Assembly: GCA_016713535.1 (NCBI GenBank) | Contig: JADJOY010000033.1 | Span: 1 to 64,000, forward strand | Reading direction: 5' to 3' | Length of the DNA stretch: 64,000 nucleotides | DNA from: Deltaproteobacteria bacterium | Lineage (GTDB): Bacteria > JADJOY01 | In this document: positions 17,141 to 27,843 of the stretch, piece by piece | How positions within the stretch are numbered: position 1 is the first letter of the stretch | Layout: the number at the start of each line of letters is the position of its first letter | Translations under genes and position numbers: made by a program | The notes under the pieces: model-generated | Told to the model about the DNA's origin: nothing | Databases searched by the model: none | The model's input: the letters and a program-made list of their open reading frames with translations, nothing else

Positions 17141-20100
17141 GTGAATCGATCCCATCGTTCCAACCGCTCGAGGCGCGTCGCGGTCGCGACGTCCTGCCTC
17201 GTGGCAATCGTCGTCGCCGGCGCGGCGTTCCTGGCCGCGCGGCCGGCGAGCGCGTTCGCGCCGCCCGGCAGCTCGGGCCCGCATGCGAAGGAGTTCAAGA
17301 ACGCGGCGCTCGACGTCGAGACCAGCTTCAAGCTGCCGTCCGAGCTCACCGGCGACGCCGCGGCCAAGGCCGCGAGCGACCTGTCGGCACTCGGCGTCGG
17401 TTCCGACCGCGGCCGCATCGACGTCCGCAGCGGCCGATGGGCGACGATCACGCCGAGCCAGCCCCTCATCCCCGGCTCCGGCGTGGCCAACACGCTGACC
17501 TGGCAGGGCCTCGGTGGCTCGCTCCCACCACCCAGTCGGATCTTCAGGCCGCTGCGAGCGATGCGCTGCGTGACTACCTCGCGCGCAACTACAAGGCGCT
17601 GCGGCTCGACCTGACCGAGACCGCGAACGCGCGCGCGACGGTCCACGATGGCGGCGCGGTCGTCCACCTCTACGTTCCACGCATGGTCAAGGGCGTCGCG
17701 GTCCGCGGCGAGTACCTGACCGCGGTGATCAACCACGGCAACCTGACCCTCCTCGGCCTCGAGCGCTGGGGTGACATCGACGTCTCGACCGCCCCGGCCG
17801 TCGGCGCCGACGCAGCACTCGCGACGGTGCGCGCCCATGCCGATCCGTTCGTGATCACCGGCACCTGGGGCAAGACCGAGCGCATCCTGGTCGCCACCGC
17901 GAAGACCCAGGTGACGGGCAGGTCGGCGGCGGCTACGGCTACCGGCTCGCGTGGGTCCTGCGGCCCAAGTTCCTGGGCGACGCCGGCCAGTACGAGGCGC
18001 TCGTGGACGCCCAGTCGGGCGAGCTGCTGTCGTTCGAGGACACCAACCATTACGCGACCGAGCGCGAGGTGAAGGGCGGCGTCTACCCGGTCACCAACGA
18101 CGGCGTGAACCCCGACGGCGTCGAGCAGGCTGGCTGGGGCATGCCGTTCACCACGGTCACGACGACCGGCGGGAACGTCACCTCGGACCAGGGCGGGAAC
18201 GTGGCGGCGGTCGACGGCTCGATCAGCGCGAGCCTCACCGGCCCGTACGTGCGCATGAGCGACAGCTGCGGCGCCAGCTCGCTCAGCTCGTCCAGCAACC
18301 TCGACTTCGGCGCCTCGAGTGGCACCGACTGCACCACTCCCGGCGTCGGCGGCGCAGGCAACACCCACGCGTCACGCACCGGCTTCTACGAGCTCAACCG
18401 CATCAAGCAGATGGCGCGTTCGCAGCTCCCGAGCAACTCGTGGCTGCAGGGCCAGCTCACCTCCAACATGAACATCAACCAGACGTGCAACGCGTTCTGG
18501 AACGGCGCCAGCGTCAACTTCTACCGCTCGGGTGGCGGCTGCGCGAACACCGGCGAGATCGCCGGCGTGTTCGACCACGAGTGGGGTCACGGCATGGACG
18601 CGAACGACTCGGTGCCGGCGATCGCGAGCCCGTCCGGCGAAGGCATCGCCGACCTCTACGCTGCGTTCCGCCTCAACACCTCGTGCATCGGCCGCAACTT
18701 CACCGCCAATCAGTGCAGCGGCTTCGGCGATCCGTGCACCTCGTGCACGGGTGTGCGCGACATCGACTGGGCCAAACACGTCTCCAACACCCCGCACACC
18801 TACACCTGGGCCAACGCGAACTGCGGTACCACCGTACACTGCCTCGGCCATCCCTACTCGGAATCGGTGTGGGACCTGTGGAAGCGTGATCTGCAGAGTG
18901 CGCCCTACAACCTCGACGGCCAGACCGCCCAGACCGTCGCGACCCGGCTGCTCTTCATCGGTGGCGGCAACGTCGGCACCTGGTACGCGGGCGGCGCGCC
19001 CAACGGCGGCTGTGGTGCGACCAGCGGCTACCAGCAGTTCCTCGCGGCGGACGACGACAACGGCAACCTGAACGACGGCACGCCCCACATGGCGGCCATC
19101 TACGCGGCGTTCAACCGCCACCAGATCGCGTGCGGGACCCCGACGGTCACCACCTCGGGCTGCGGCGGCACGCCGACCACGGCGCCGACGCTGACCGCCA
19201 CGCCGGCCAACCAGAGCGCGGCGCTGTCGTGGAACGCGATCCCGGGCGCGACCTCGTACGAGGTCTTTCGTACCGACGGCGTGTTCGCGTGCGAGTTCGG
19301 CAAGATCAAGATCGGCTCGACCGCCAGCACCTCGTTCGCCGACACCGGGCTCCAGAACGGCGAGCCGTATTCGTACCTGGTCGTGCCCAAGGGCAGCGCG
19401 GCGGCCTGTTTCGGCACGGCCTCGAACTGCGCGACGGCCACGCCGGCCAGCGGCCCCGAGCTGGTCTACACCTCGCACGCCAACGACGACTCGGTGGGCG
19501 GCGACGGCGACGACATCCCGGAGCCCGACGAGCAGGTCAACGTGTCGATCGACGTGTCGAGCAATGCGTTCGCCGTGACCGGCGTCTCCGCGACGCTCAG
19601 CACCTCGACGCCGGGGATCACCGTCGACGACGCGTCCGCGACGTTCCCCAACGTGCCGGCCAGCTCGACCGTCACGTCGCAGGCGCCGCACTACACCTAC
19701 ACCGTCGGCGCCGGCGTCGCCTGCGGCACCGAGATCGACTTCGATCTCGCGATCACCTCCGCGCAGGGAAGCTGGTCGGGAGACTTCACTCAGCAGGTCG
19801 GTACCGCGGTCGTGGGCAGCGAGAACTCGTACCCGTCGACCGACACGCCGATCGCGATCCCCGACAACCCGGCCGCGGCGATCGTCTCGACGCGGAGCGT
19901 GCCCGACAACGGGGCGGTGTCGTCCATCCGCGTCGCGGTCGACATCACGCACACCTACCGCGGCGACCTGGTGGTCAAGCTCGAGTCGCCCACCGGCACC
20001 GTGGTGACCTCGCCAACCGCTGGGGAGGTGCCACCGACAACATCGTGGCCACCTATCCGAACACCGCCACCCCGGACGGTCCCGGCGCTCTCGCCGATTT

Positions 20101-20716
20101 CATCGGTGGCGCCAGCGCGGGCAACTGGAAGCTCAGCGTCGAGGACGACGCCGGTTCGGACATCGGCACGCTCAACTCGTGGACGCTCCACGTCACGGGC
20201 CAGACCTATGAGTGCAACAGCGCGCCCACCTGCGCGGACGGCGACGGTGACGGCTACGGCAACCCAGGCTCGGCGATCTGCACCTTCCCGCAGACCGACT
20301 GCAACGACGGCAACGCCGCCGTGAACCCGGGTGCCACGGAGAACTGCAGCAACGGCATCGACGACGACTGCGACGGCGCCACCGACGCGGCCGACTCGAG
20401 CTGCACCTCGGCGTGCGTCGACAACGACTCCGACGGCTACGGCAACCCCGGCAACGTGGCTTGCCCGAACGGCTCGGCCACCGACTGCAACGACGCGAAC
20501 GGTGCGGTGAACCCGGGCGCGACGGAGATCCCGAACGACGGGGTGGACAACGATTGCAACCCGGGCACCCCGGCTGGCTGCCAGCAGGAGCTCGCGGAGG
20601 CCAGCGTCGGCAACGGCGACGGCGGGCGGCAGTTCCCGCTCGATCTGATGTTGATGGCGGCCGCGATGTCCATCCTCACGTACGGCACGCGCCGCAAGGC
20701 TCGCTCGGTGAAGTGA
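17141..20716 (+). CDS. Large secreted M36-like metalloprotease with P-domain and MopE repeats (frame broken)
   Basis: About 1190 residues spread over four frame segments. In order: a Sec signal (hydrophobic core, then ARPASA); a propeptide of the FTP type; a zinc peptidase domain with DHEWGHGMD (HExxH, about residue 480) and the downstream GEGIADL glutamate; a fibronectin III-like domain (SWNAIPGATSYEVFR); a proprotein-convertase P-like domain (HTYRGDLVVKLESP); two MopE-type metal-binding repeats (DGDGDGYGNP...DCNDGN and DNDSDGYGNP...DCNDAN); and a C-terminal helix capped by RRKAR. Breaks lie near 17525, 17920 and 20025; the last is cured by one C in ACCTCG. A strong terminator follows. Likely an extracellular, surface-anchored protease. 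Confidence 0.85.
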
Positions 20717-20743
20717 TCCGCCGAGGTCCGTGAGGGCCTTTCA

Positions 20744-20783
20744 CCGGGGCCGGAGGGGCGACCTTCCGGCCCCGGTTCTTTTC
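20744..20783 (+). terminator. Intrinsic terminator of the M36-like protease gene
   Basis: Perfect 11-bp stem: CCGGGGCCGGA (20744-20754) pairs with TCCGGCCCCGG (20765-20775), followed at once by TTCTTTTC. It lies 28 bases after the protease stop codon. Confidence 0.9.
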
Positions 20784-20832
20784 GGGGGTCCGTTGCGACG
20801 CCGACGAAGCGCGGGCCTACCGCCGAGTCGCC

Positions 20833-22532
20833 TCACCTCACGCCCACGCTGACGTCCCGCGGATCCTGGCCCGCGAGCGGATCGAGTGCGCCGGCCACGT
20901 GGCCGTCGAGGATCACCGTCGGTGGGCTGAGCCATCGCCAGCCTCCGCGACCACCAAGAGCACGGACGCGACCACCGCGATCGGCACGACTCGCGCGCGC
21001 CCACCGACCCGCCGGACGAGCGGCGCCACGGCGAGCGCACCGAGCAGAGCGAGCACCGGCACCACGCTCGCCCCCTGGCGTGCGTAGCCGAAGAACGCGA
21101 TCGTCACCACCACCTTGGTTCCGCCGTAGGCGAGCCACGGCGCGAGTGGCGTGCGGCGGTTCGCGAGCCCCACGCCGAGACCGACGAGCGCGAGCACCGC
21201 CGCGGCGAGCCGCCACGCCGTCGGCGGGCTCCCCTCGGGCACCGCCAGATCGACGCTTCGCCGCACCCCCTCGAAGCCGAGCGGAAGGTCGTACCCGCCC
21301 AGCCCCAGCGCAGCGCCGCTCCACGCGATCGCGAGCTTGCGGGTGGCGAGGCGCGCGAAGTCGCCCGGGTCCGCGCGGATCCACGCGAAGCCCAGCCGGT
21401 AGCCATCCGCCACGGCGCGCAGGTGCGGCGGGTAAGTGAGCGCGAGCTCGGGTGGCGGTAGCCCCACGAGCATCATGCGCGGGAACCGCTCGGCGCCACC
21501 CGCGAGCCGCGGCGGACGATCGAGCGGCGAGCGGTCGAAGCCGCCCGAGGCCAGCGCGTGGTTGCCGAGATGGAAGTTGAGCGGGCCGTAGAGGCTCACG
21601 AACGGGTGGGCGGGCAGCGGCCGCGGCACGTAGCCGAACGCCTCGTCGAGGATCGCGGCCGGCAGGCCAGGTTCGATCGTGCCGATCCCGCGGGTGAGCG
21701 CGGTCGCGGCGACGAAGAAGCCCACGGTGTCGCGCACCGCAGCCGGCATGGCCCCGACCTCGGTGCGGGCGCCGTCGCTCCACGAGGCGCCGGCGAGGGC
21801 TCGCTCCGTCTGCGCGCGTTTGGCGCGCGCCACCACGTCGAGCGGCCGCGGCTCGTCGTTGAAGCGCCGGATCGCCTCCCAGGCAAACACGTGCCAAGGC
21901 GCCAGGGTCACGGCCGACGCGCCCGCCACCACGAACAGCCTCGCGATCACGCCGCGGCCGGTGGTCGTCGACCGCCACCGCGCCGCGGCGAGCGCGAGCA
22001 TCCCCGCGAAGACGAGAACGTGCTCGACGCGCACCAGGCACGCGAGACCGTGAAGCGCTCCCCACACTCCGAGCCTCCACCCACCCCGCCCATCGCGTAC
22101 CTCGCCCCAGGTCACCAGCGTCGCGGCGACCAGCACGAGGTACGGCGTCTCGTTGTTGAGCGACGTCGAGAGGATCATGAGCCCGGTCGAACCCGCGCAC
22201 GCGAGCCCCACGGCGAGCCCCACACCCGCGCCGAAGCCGCGACGCGCGCTCTCTGCGAAGAGCGCCGCCGCGAGCGCGCCGAGCGCGCACCACGCGACCT
22301 TGAGGCGGCCGATCGCGTCGCGCGGTTCGCCGCCGGCGAGCCACACGATCAGGTACGCGGCACCCGGCGGACGGAACGGCAGGCCCTGCTCGTACTCGGC
22401 GCCGTCGCGGAGCGCCCCTGCCCACGTGATCCACCCACGCGCGTCGCCGTCGTACCACGCGCTTCCCGGCCATGCACGATCGGGCGTCGCGGCCCAGAAC
22501 AGCAGGCGCAGCGCGAACGCCAGCCCGAACAC
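20833..22532 (-). CDS. Membrane glycosyltransferase-like protein (PMT/ArnT type, C-terminal frame break)
   Basis: About 565 residues with some ten membrane helices. An early acidic site (WYDGDARGW, near residue 27) and RPPGAAYLIVW recall the first-loop Asp/Glu and following helix of lipid-linked sugar transferases (GT39/GT83, protein mannosyltransferase or ArnT type). A large hydrophilic loop follows the mid-chain helices, as usual. One frame stops at 20913 after AEAGDG; adding one G near 20925 gives a sensible tail (WLSPPTVILDG) down to the TGA at 20833-20835. The GTG start at 22532 has no Shine-Dalgarno, so the true N-terminus may lie upstream across another slip. It would move a sugar from a polyprenyl phosphate to an outer-surface acceptor. 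Confidence 0.7.
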
Positions 22533-23165
22533 CCATGCCGCGAGGCGCCCCGCCGCGCCGCGGGCTCGCTCCGGGGTCGTCTCGGGCGATGGCGGTCACG
22601 GCTCGGCGCGATCTCCGTCGCGTGGGCCGTGCCGTGCCGGCGATGCGCTCGATCGAGTCGCGTGACAACCGGTACGGGCTGCTGGCCTGGACGGTCAGGC
22701 GTTCTGGATAGGCTGTTCCGGGTTGGCGGCAAGCGGCCACCGCGTCGAATCGTCCCGGACGTCGATCGCCCACAGCTCGAACGTGAGCGGTCTCACGCCG
22801 GCGTCGCCCCGGCGAAGGTCGAGATCCGCGCTGACGTCGCTCGACGTGGCGCGGCGTTCGCGCGGGTCGACGACGTCGGCGACGCACTGGCGAGTGATGA
22901 CGTCGACGCACGGCCGGCCCGCGTCGCCGCGCTCGTTTGACCCCTCGTTTCACGGGACGGTACGATCCACATCCCCGCCGAAGCCCATCGAGGACGCGCC
23001 GCAAGGCACGATCCACGGTCCCGTCACGACGCCCCGCTCCGACCTCGAGCCTCACGGCGCACCGCGCCGCCCGAGCGACCGAACCACCCGGCCTCGCTCC
23101 GCGCGATCGCTCCACCCCGGCGCCCCACCCCACGAGCGCGTTCGGCGCGCCGCCTCCTCACTCCG
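22533..23165. other. Intergenic region with a possible minus-strand ORF fragment
   Basis: 633 bases without a firm gene. On the minus strand, 22949-22695 is open for 84 codons and reads like real protein rather than the Arg/Pro-rich shadow of the other frames (for example CVDVITRQCVADVVD and LTFELWAIDVRDDS). It lacks an ATG, GTG or TTG near its beginning, so it is either the 3' part of a frame-broken gene or a relic. The rest shows nothing recognisable apart from the leader of the cytochrome gene that starts at 23166. Confidence 0.4.
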
Positions 23166-25245
23166 ATGAGCCGGATCACCAACCTCCTGATCGCGCTCAC
23201 GATCGCTTCCGGCGTCTACGTCATCGCGTCCGACTCGTGGAACGCCGCGTACCGCCTCAACCTGATCCTCCACCCGCTGCTGGGGATCGCGGCGACGGTG
23301 ATCCTGATCGCCTACGCCGCCCGCCACCTGAGCGACAAGCTCAAGTCCCAGGTGAGGGTCGGCAAGCGCGGGCTCGCGGTATTCCTGCTGCTTCCCACGC
23401 TCGGGATCGCGATCGGCGAGGGACTGTCGAGCTCACGCGGGCTCCGCTGGGTGCCCTTCGTGCTGGTGGTCGCGCTGCTCTTCCGGCCGGTGCGCGGAAT
23501 CCTCGCCTTCGTCGTCGGCCGGCTCCGCCACGTGCCGTCGATCGTGCTCGGCAGCCTGACCCTGCTGTCGTGGGCGGTGGCGCTCGGAACCGGGGCGGCG
23601 CTCTTCCCGTGGCACGCGGCGCCCGTCGCACATTCCACGCTGATCGTGCATCGCACGCTGGCGCTGGTCTGCGGCGCGCTCTACGTCGGACACGTGCTGT
23701 TCATCGAGGTCTACCGCGCCGAGCGACGCGATACAGCCGCGGCGACCGGCGACACACGACGGGAGCTGCGCTTCGCGACCGGCAGCTTGGTCGCCTGCAC
23801 GGTGGCGCTCGTCGTGCTGCTGGCCGGTGAACAGATGGTGCGCCCGGCCGGGCGCACCACGGTGCTCGCGCGCCTCGCCGGCGACGGGCACCCTGCGCCA
23901 CCCGAATCGCCCTACGCGGGGACCGATCGCGCAGCCGTGAGCGCGATGAAGTCGTGCGGCCTGCCCGACTGCCATCCCACGGTGGTCGACGACTTCGAGC
24001 ACTCGAACCACGCGCGCTCCCCCGAGACTCACCACTTCCAGCGCGTCACCGCGCTGCTCGAGAGCGAGCGAGGCGAGCACGGCACGCGGGTCTGCGCCGG
24101 TTGCCACTACCCGCTCGGCGCCACCACCGACCAGGCGAGCTACCGCATCCCACGCCGAGCAGCCTGGGTTCACGTGCGTGTCGTGCCACGCGATCCGCGA
24201 CGTGAACCTCGACCTCGGGCCGGGCCGGTCGAGCGTCACGCTCGATCCACCGCTCGAGCACCTGCGGATGCTCCTGAACGACGTCGGCGAAGAGCAGCCG
24301 AGCGACTGGTCGCTGGCCCTGATCCGCATGAACCCGATCGGCCACGGCCGCGCGCTGCGCACGTCGTTGGTGGGCAAGAACGAGCTCTGCCAGGCGTGTC
24401 ATCACAACGAGATCCACGCCAGCGTCGATCCCGGCTTCGAACGCCCCAAGTGCACCTCCTGCCACATGCAGCCGCAGTCGATGCTCGACCGGCCTGGAAA
24501 CGCACGGAACCACCTCTTCCCGGGCGCCAACACCGCGGTGCCCGCGGTGCTCGGCGACGACGCCACCGCCACCACGTTCGCGGGCTTCCTGACCGGCGAG
24601 AAGCGGCTCTACCTGGACAACTGGGGCTCGGCGTGGGAGCTGCGTCCGAAGGGCGAGACCGGCCAGCACCGCGCGCTGTGGCTGCGCACGTCCGCGGACC
24701 TGATCGGAGACGTGAAGCCCGGGGCCACGGTGGAGCTGCGCATCAACACCACCAACGTCGGCATCGAGCACCACTTCCCGGCCGCGCCGCTCGACCTCAT
24801 CGACTTGTGGCTGGAAGTGGATCTGCGCGACGCGGCGGGGCGGGTGCTGCTGGCGAGCGGCGCCCTCGACGAGCGCGGCCACCTACCGCCCGACGCGCAC
24901 CGGCTCGGCGGCTACGTCCTCGACAACCAGGGCGAGCGACTCCAGTTCCACCGCATCTGGGACACTCGCGAGGACAGGATCGAGCGCCACGTGGCCAACA
25001 GCGAGTCGACCGTCGACGTCTTCCCGGTGACGATCCCTGCCGACGTCGCGGTGGGTGAGCTTCGATTGCGGGCGCGCTGGAACTACCGGAAACTGACGCA
25101 GGAATTCCTCGACTGGGCGTACGGCGATACCGGCGCGCGGCCCCCGCAGGTGCCGGTGACGTCGGTCGCCCGGATCGACGCGCAGTGGCCGGTGGCGGTC
25201 GACGTCGCCGCCGGCGAGGCGCGCGGCGCGGAGGTGGGATCGTGA
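23166..25245 (+). CDS. Membrane-anchored pentaheme cytochrome, paralog B (frame broken)
   Basis: About 693 residues. The N-terminal 240 form six or seven membrane helices. One carries a His pair 18 residues apart (H-PLLGIAA...AR-H); another has H-RTLALV...VG-H with 14. Five c-heme motifs follow: CGLPDCH (CX4CH, near 262), CAGCH (311), CVSCH (336), CQACH (407) and CTSCH (428). The C-terminal domain has TNVGIEHHFPAAPLDL, matching the two paralogs. A frame break near 24155 falls between the second and third heme motifs; the downstream frame resumes as GFTCVSCH. The last codons overlap the next start by four bases (GTGA). Probably inserted in the inner membrane with hemes in the periplasm. Confidence 0.85.
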
Positions 25246-27573
25246 AAGCCAGGCACGCGGTGTGGGGGCTCGCCCTGGGCTTCCTGCTCCAGTCGCTGAT
25301 CCAGGGGTTCGACCGGTTCCTGTACGTGTCGTTCCCGGTGAACCTGTTCGGCACGCTGCTGGTCACGCTCACCCTGGTGGGCGTGGGTGGGCGCGCTCGC
25401 GGGCACCACCCGCCCGCCGCTCAAGGCGTCGCTGTGGCTCGGCGCGGCGGCGATCACGCTGATCGCGGTGCTCGGGATCTGGCAGGGCACCAACGAGTTC
25501 GCGGTGCGCGGCACCATCGTGGTGTTCTGCTACCTCACCGGGATGTTCGGCGCCTTCCTGCTCGGCCGGATCGCCGGCGATCGCACCGTGATCGTGGACG
25601 TGGCGGTGGTGCTCGCGGTGCTTGTGCTGGTCGCCGGGATGTGCGGGATCCGCAACGTCTCGGTCCACTACCTCCTCACCAACCAGTACTACCCGTACCC
25701 CAAGCCGACGCACTACGTGGCTCGCGCGGTCGGCATGATCGCCGCGTGGGTGGTGAGCGGTGTGCTCGCCGGTATCCTCGGCAGCCGCATCGCGCTGCTG
25801 GTCCGCTCCACCGAGCGGCTCTACGCGACCCTCGCCGCGCTGGCGATCGGGCTCGCCGCCGGCGGTGTGGCGTCCTATTTCGCTCACCAGGCGATCAACC
25901 CGTACCGCACGATCGTGGTGTGGGGCGTGCTCGCGATCGCCGCGCTCGCCGCACGGCGCACCGTGGCCCTGGCGGTTGGCGCGGTGGTGCTCCTGGCGGT
26001 GGGGCTCGGGTCGGAGAAGATCACGCCGGCCCCGTTCGTATGGCGGCTCGCCGACTACAAGATCCGCAGCCAGCACTGGACGCCCTACTACAAGCTCGAC
26101 TTCGTGAGCTTCAACGGCGACACGTGCATGGGCGGCGTCTACGACAACCTGATGCTGTGGTACCACTGCCAGGACCCCGACAAGCTGCCGCGCGAGATCA
26201 GCACGGTCTTCCGGGTCGCCGGCGAGGGGCGCAAGAGCGCGCTCGCCATCGGCCGCACCGACAGCATGTACCTCTCGCTCCTCGAGAAATGGCATGGCCC
26301 GCTCGAGCGCACCAAGTCGCTCGAGTACGACCAGACCGTGGTCGACCAAGTGACCGGCCCGTACTCGCGCTACTTCAACGACCGGTTCCGAAAGCCCGGC
26401 CACACCGCGGTGGCCGGTGACCTGAAGCGGCTGATCCACGAGGAGAAGGAGAAGTACGACATCATCTTCCTCAACGGGCAGATGATCCGCCTCTACCTCC
26501 ACCCGCGCACGCTCATCCCGCAGGAGGATTACCTCTTCGACCGCGACACCATCACGGACATGGTGCGGCTCCTGAATCCGGGCGGGCTGCTGGTGATCGA
26601 CTGGGGCAGCTCGCAGGAGGTCGAGCTCTACGACGCATGGTCGAACCTCCCCGAGGGCACCTACGCGTCGGCCTTCTGGACCACGCTCTCCAACCTGCCG
26701 ATGTCGGGGCTGCCGCTCTTCTTCATGTTCGTCTCGCCGGACCCGGCGGTGGCCGAGCCGATGGCGGCGCGCATCGAGGCGCTCGGCATGGACCGCGAGC
26801 GCTCCCGCGCGGTCGGCGTCGACCCGGCCAAGATGACGCCCACCGATACCGACGACCGGCCGTTCCTCCAGTGGGGGCTCAGCATCTCGTACGCCGTGAT
26901 GCCGGTGCCGCTCGTGCTGCTCCTCGGCACGGTGACGTGGCGCCTCGCGCGGCACGCGCGGGCGCTCGGCGCGGCGCCACGGGTGATACGACGGCTCGGC
27001 GCCCCGGCCGTCTTCGTCGCGGTGGGGCTCCTGAGCGGCTTCCTCGAGACGCTCGTCGTCGGGCGGCTGTCGCGCGCCGACGCGGCGGGCGTGCCGATGG
27101 GCGCTGCGCTGCTGTGGCCGTTCTTCGCGCTCGGCTTCGTGGCGCCGTGCGTGCTCAGGCTCGGCGACGCTAGCATCGCGCTGCGCCGGGTGGGTGCCCT
27201 CGCGGCCGCGGGCGCGGCGGGCGCGGGCCTGGCGCTGGCCGTGGTGCTGGACGGATCGCTTCCGGCGATGGTCGTGGCGTCAAGCCTGCTCGGGACCGCG
27301 GTGGCGACGCTGGTGGTTGCGACCGTGGGCGGGCTCGGCGGCGAGGCGCGAGGACAGGAGTGGGGGCTTGTGCAGCTCGGCGCGGTGCTCGGGCTCGCGC
27401 TCTTCCAGACGTTGGTGTTCGTGCTCGGCTTCCAGGGACTCTCGATCGCTCTCGCCGTGTTCGCGGTGGGGGTAGGCGCGGCCGCGACGCGGCTCCTGCC
27501 GTCGCGCCCCGCCGAGGGAAGCTGGGTGGCCGAGGGATCGACGACCAGCGCCCCCCGCCCTAGCCCCGCGTGA
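25242..27573 (+). CDS. Membrane spermidine-synthase-like protein (frame broken once)
   Basis: About 776 residues. The middle (about 270-550) is a Rossmann methyltransferase-like fold of the polyamine aminopropyltransferase superfamily: a GRTDSMYL loop, YDIIFLNGQ, LLNPGGLLVIDWG, and the closing TDTDDRPFLQW motif typical of membrane-linked spermidine-synthase homologues. Seven or so membrane helices precede it and six follow, so the enzyme-like domain sits between two membrane blocks. The canonical substrate residues for putrescine are not clear, and true polyamine synthesis is doubtful. It starts at GTG 25242, overlapping the cytochrome stop, and the frame slips at about 25385 by one G too many. 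Context suggests a role with the cytochromes. Confidence 0.75.
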
Positions 27574-27585
27574 TCACGTACCCGG

Positions 27586-27645
27586 AAACAAAAAACGATC
27601 CGAGCCGGATGGCGACCTTTCGATCGCTATCCGGCTCGGATCGTT
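27586..27645 (-). terminator. Strong intrinsic terminator of the 19-residue peptide gene
   Basis: Arms 27594-27610 and 27629-27645 form a perfect 17-bp stem. An inner six-pair stem with a GAAA tetraloop continues it after one mismatch. On the minus strand the stem runs straight into TTTTTTGTTT (27595-27586). On the plus strand no U-tract follows, so it serves the minus-strand peptide gene rather than the upstream plus-strand gene. Confidence 0.93.
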
Positions 27646-27670
27646 ACCGCTTGAGCCGTGGGTCGACGAC

Positions 27671-27730
27671 TTACTTCGGGTTCGAGGGCTTGGGCGGCTT
27701 GACGGGCGGTGCAGGTCTCCAGCTCGACAT
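27671..27730 (-). CDS. 19-residue proline/lysine-rich peptide
   Basis: ATG at 27730, TAA at 27673-27671, giving a 19-residue peptide beginning MSSWRPAPP and ending PSNPK. It contains seven prolines, three lysines, one arginine and one tryptophan, with no acidic residue and no signal peptide. A full AAGGAGG (27737-27743) lies 6 bases before the ATG, the best Shine-Dalgarno in the window. A TTGACA promoter lies upstream and a strong terminator starts about 25 bases after the stop, so this is an independent transcription unit of roughly 165 bases. It is antisense-oriented between two plus-strand genes of the cytochrome operon. Function unknown: a regulatory or secreted peptide, a modified-peptide precursor, or a dual-function small RNA. 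Confidence 0.8.
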   Translation of the reverse strand: MSSWRPAPPVKPPKPSNPK

Positions 27731-27759
27731 AGTAATCCTCCTTCGAGGGGGCTGAACGG

Positions 27760-27789
27760 ACGTTACCCCAGCCGCTTTCGCGCTGTCAA
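27760..27789 (-). promoter_or_regulatory. Sigma-70-type promoter of the small peptide gene
   Basis: On the minus strand a perfect -35 TTGACA (27789-27784) is followed after 18 bases by TAACGT (27765-27760), which keeps the key T, A and final T of the -10. Transcription would begin near 27752, leaving a leader of some 20 bases that contains the Shine-Dalgarno. Confidence 0.75.
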
Positions 27790-27843
27790 TCGCATGCAAC
27801 GCGTTGCCCAGGACAGATCCCGCGCCCTTCCGTCTCCACCCGC

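Noticed and set aside
27594-27645. Hairpin as terminator of the upstream plus-strand gene (stop at 27573)
   Set aside because: No U-tract follows on the plus strand; the six-T run is on the minus side, so it belongs to the small peptide gene.
27671-27730. Small ORF as an attenuator leader peptide
   Set aside because: No gene lies downstream on the minus strand (the neighbour is convergent) and the terminator has no visible alternative antiterminator.
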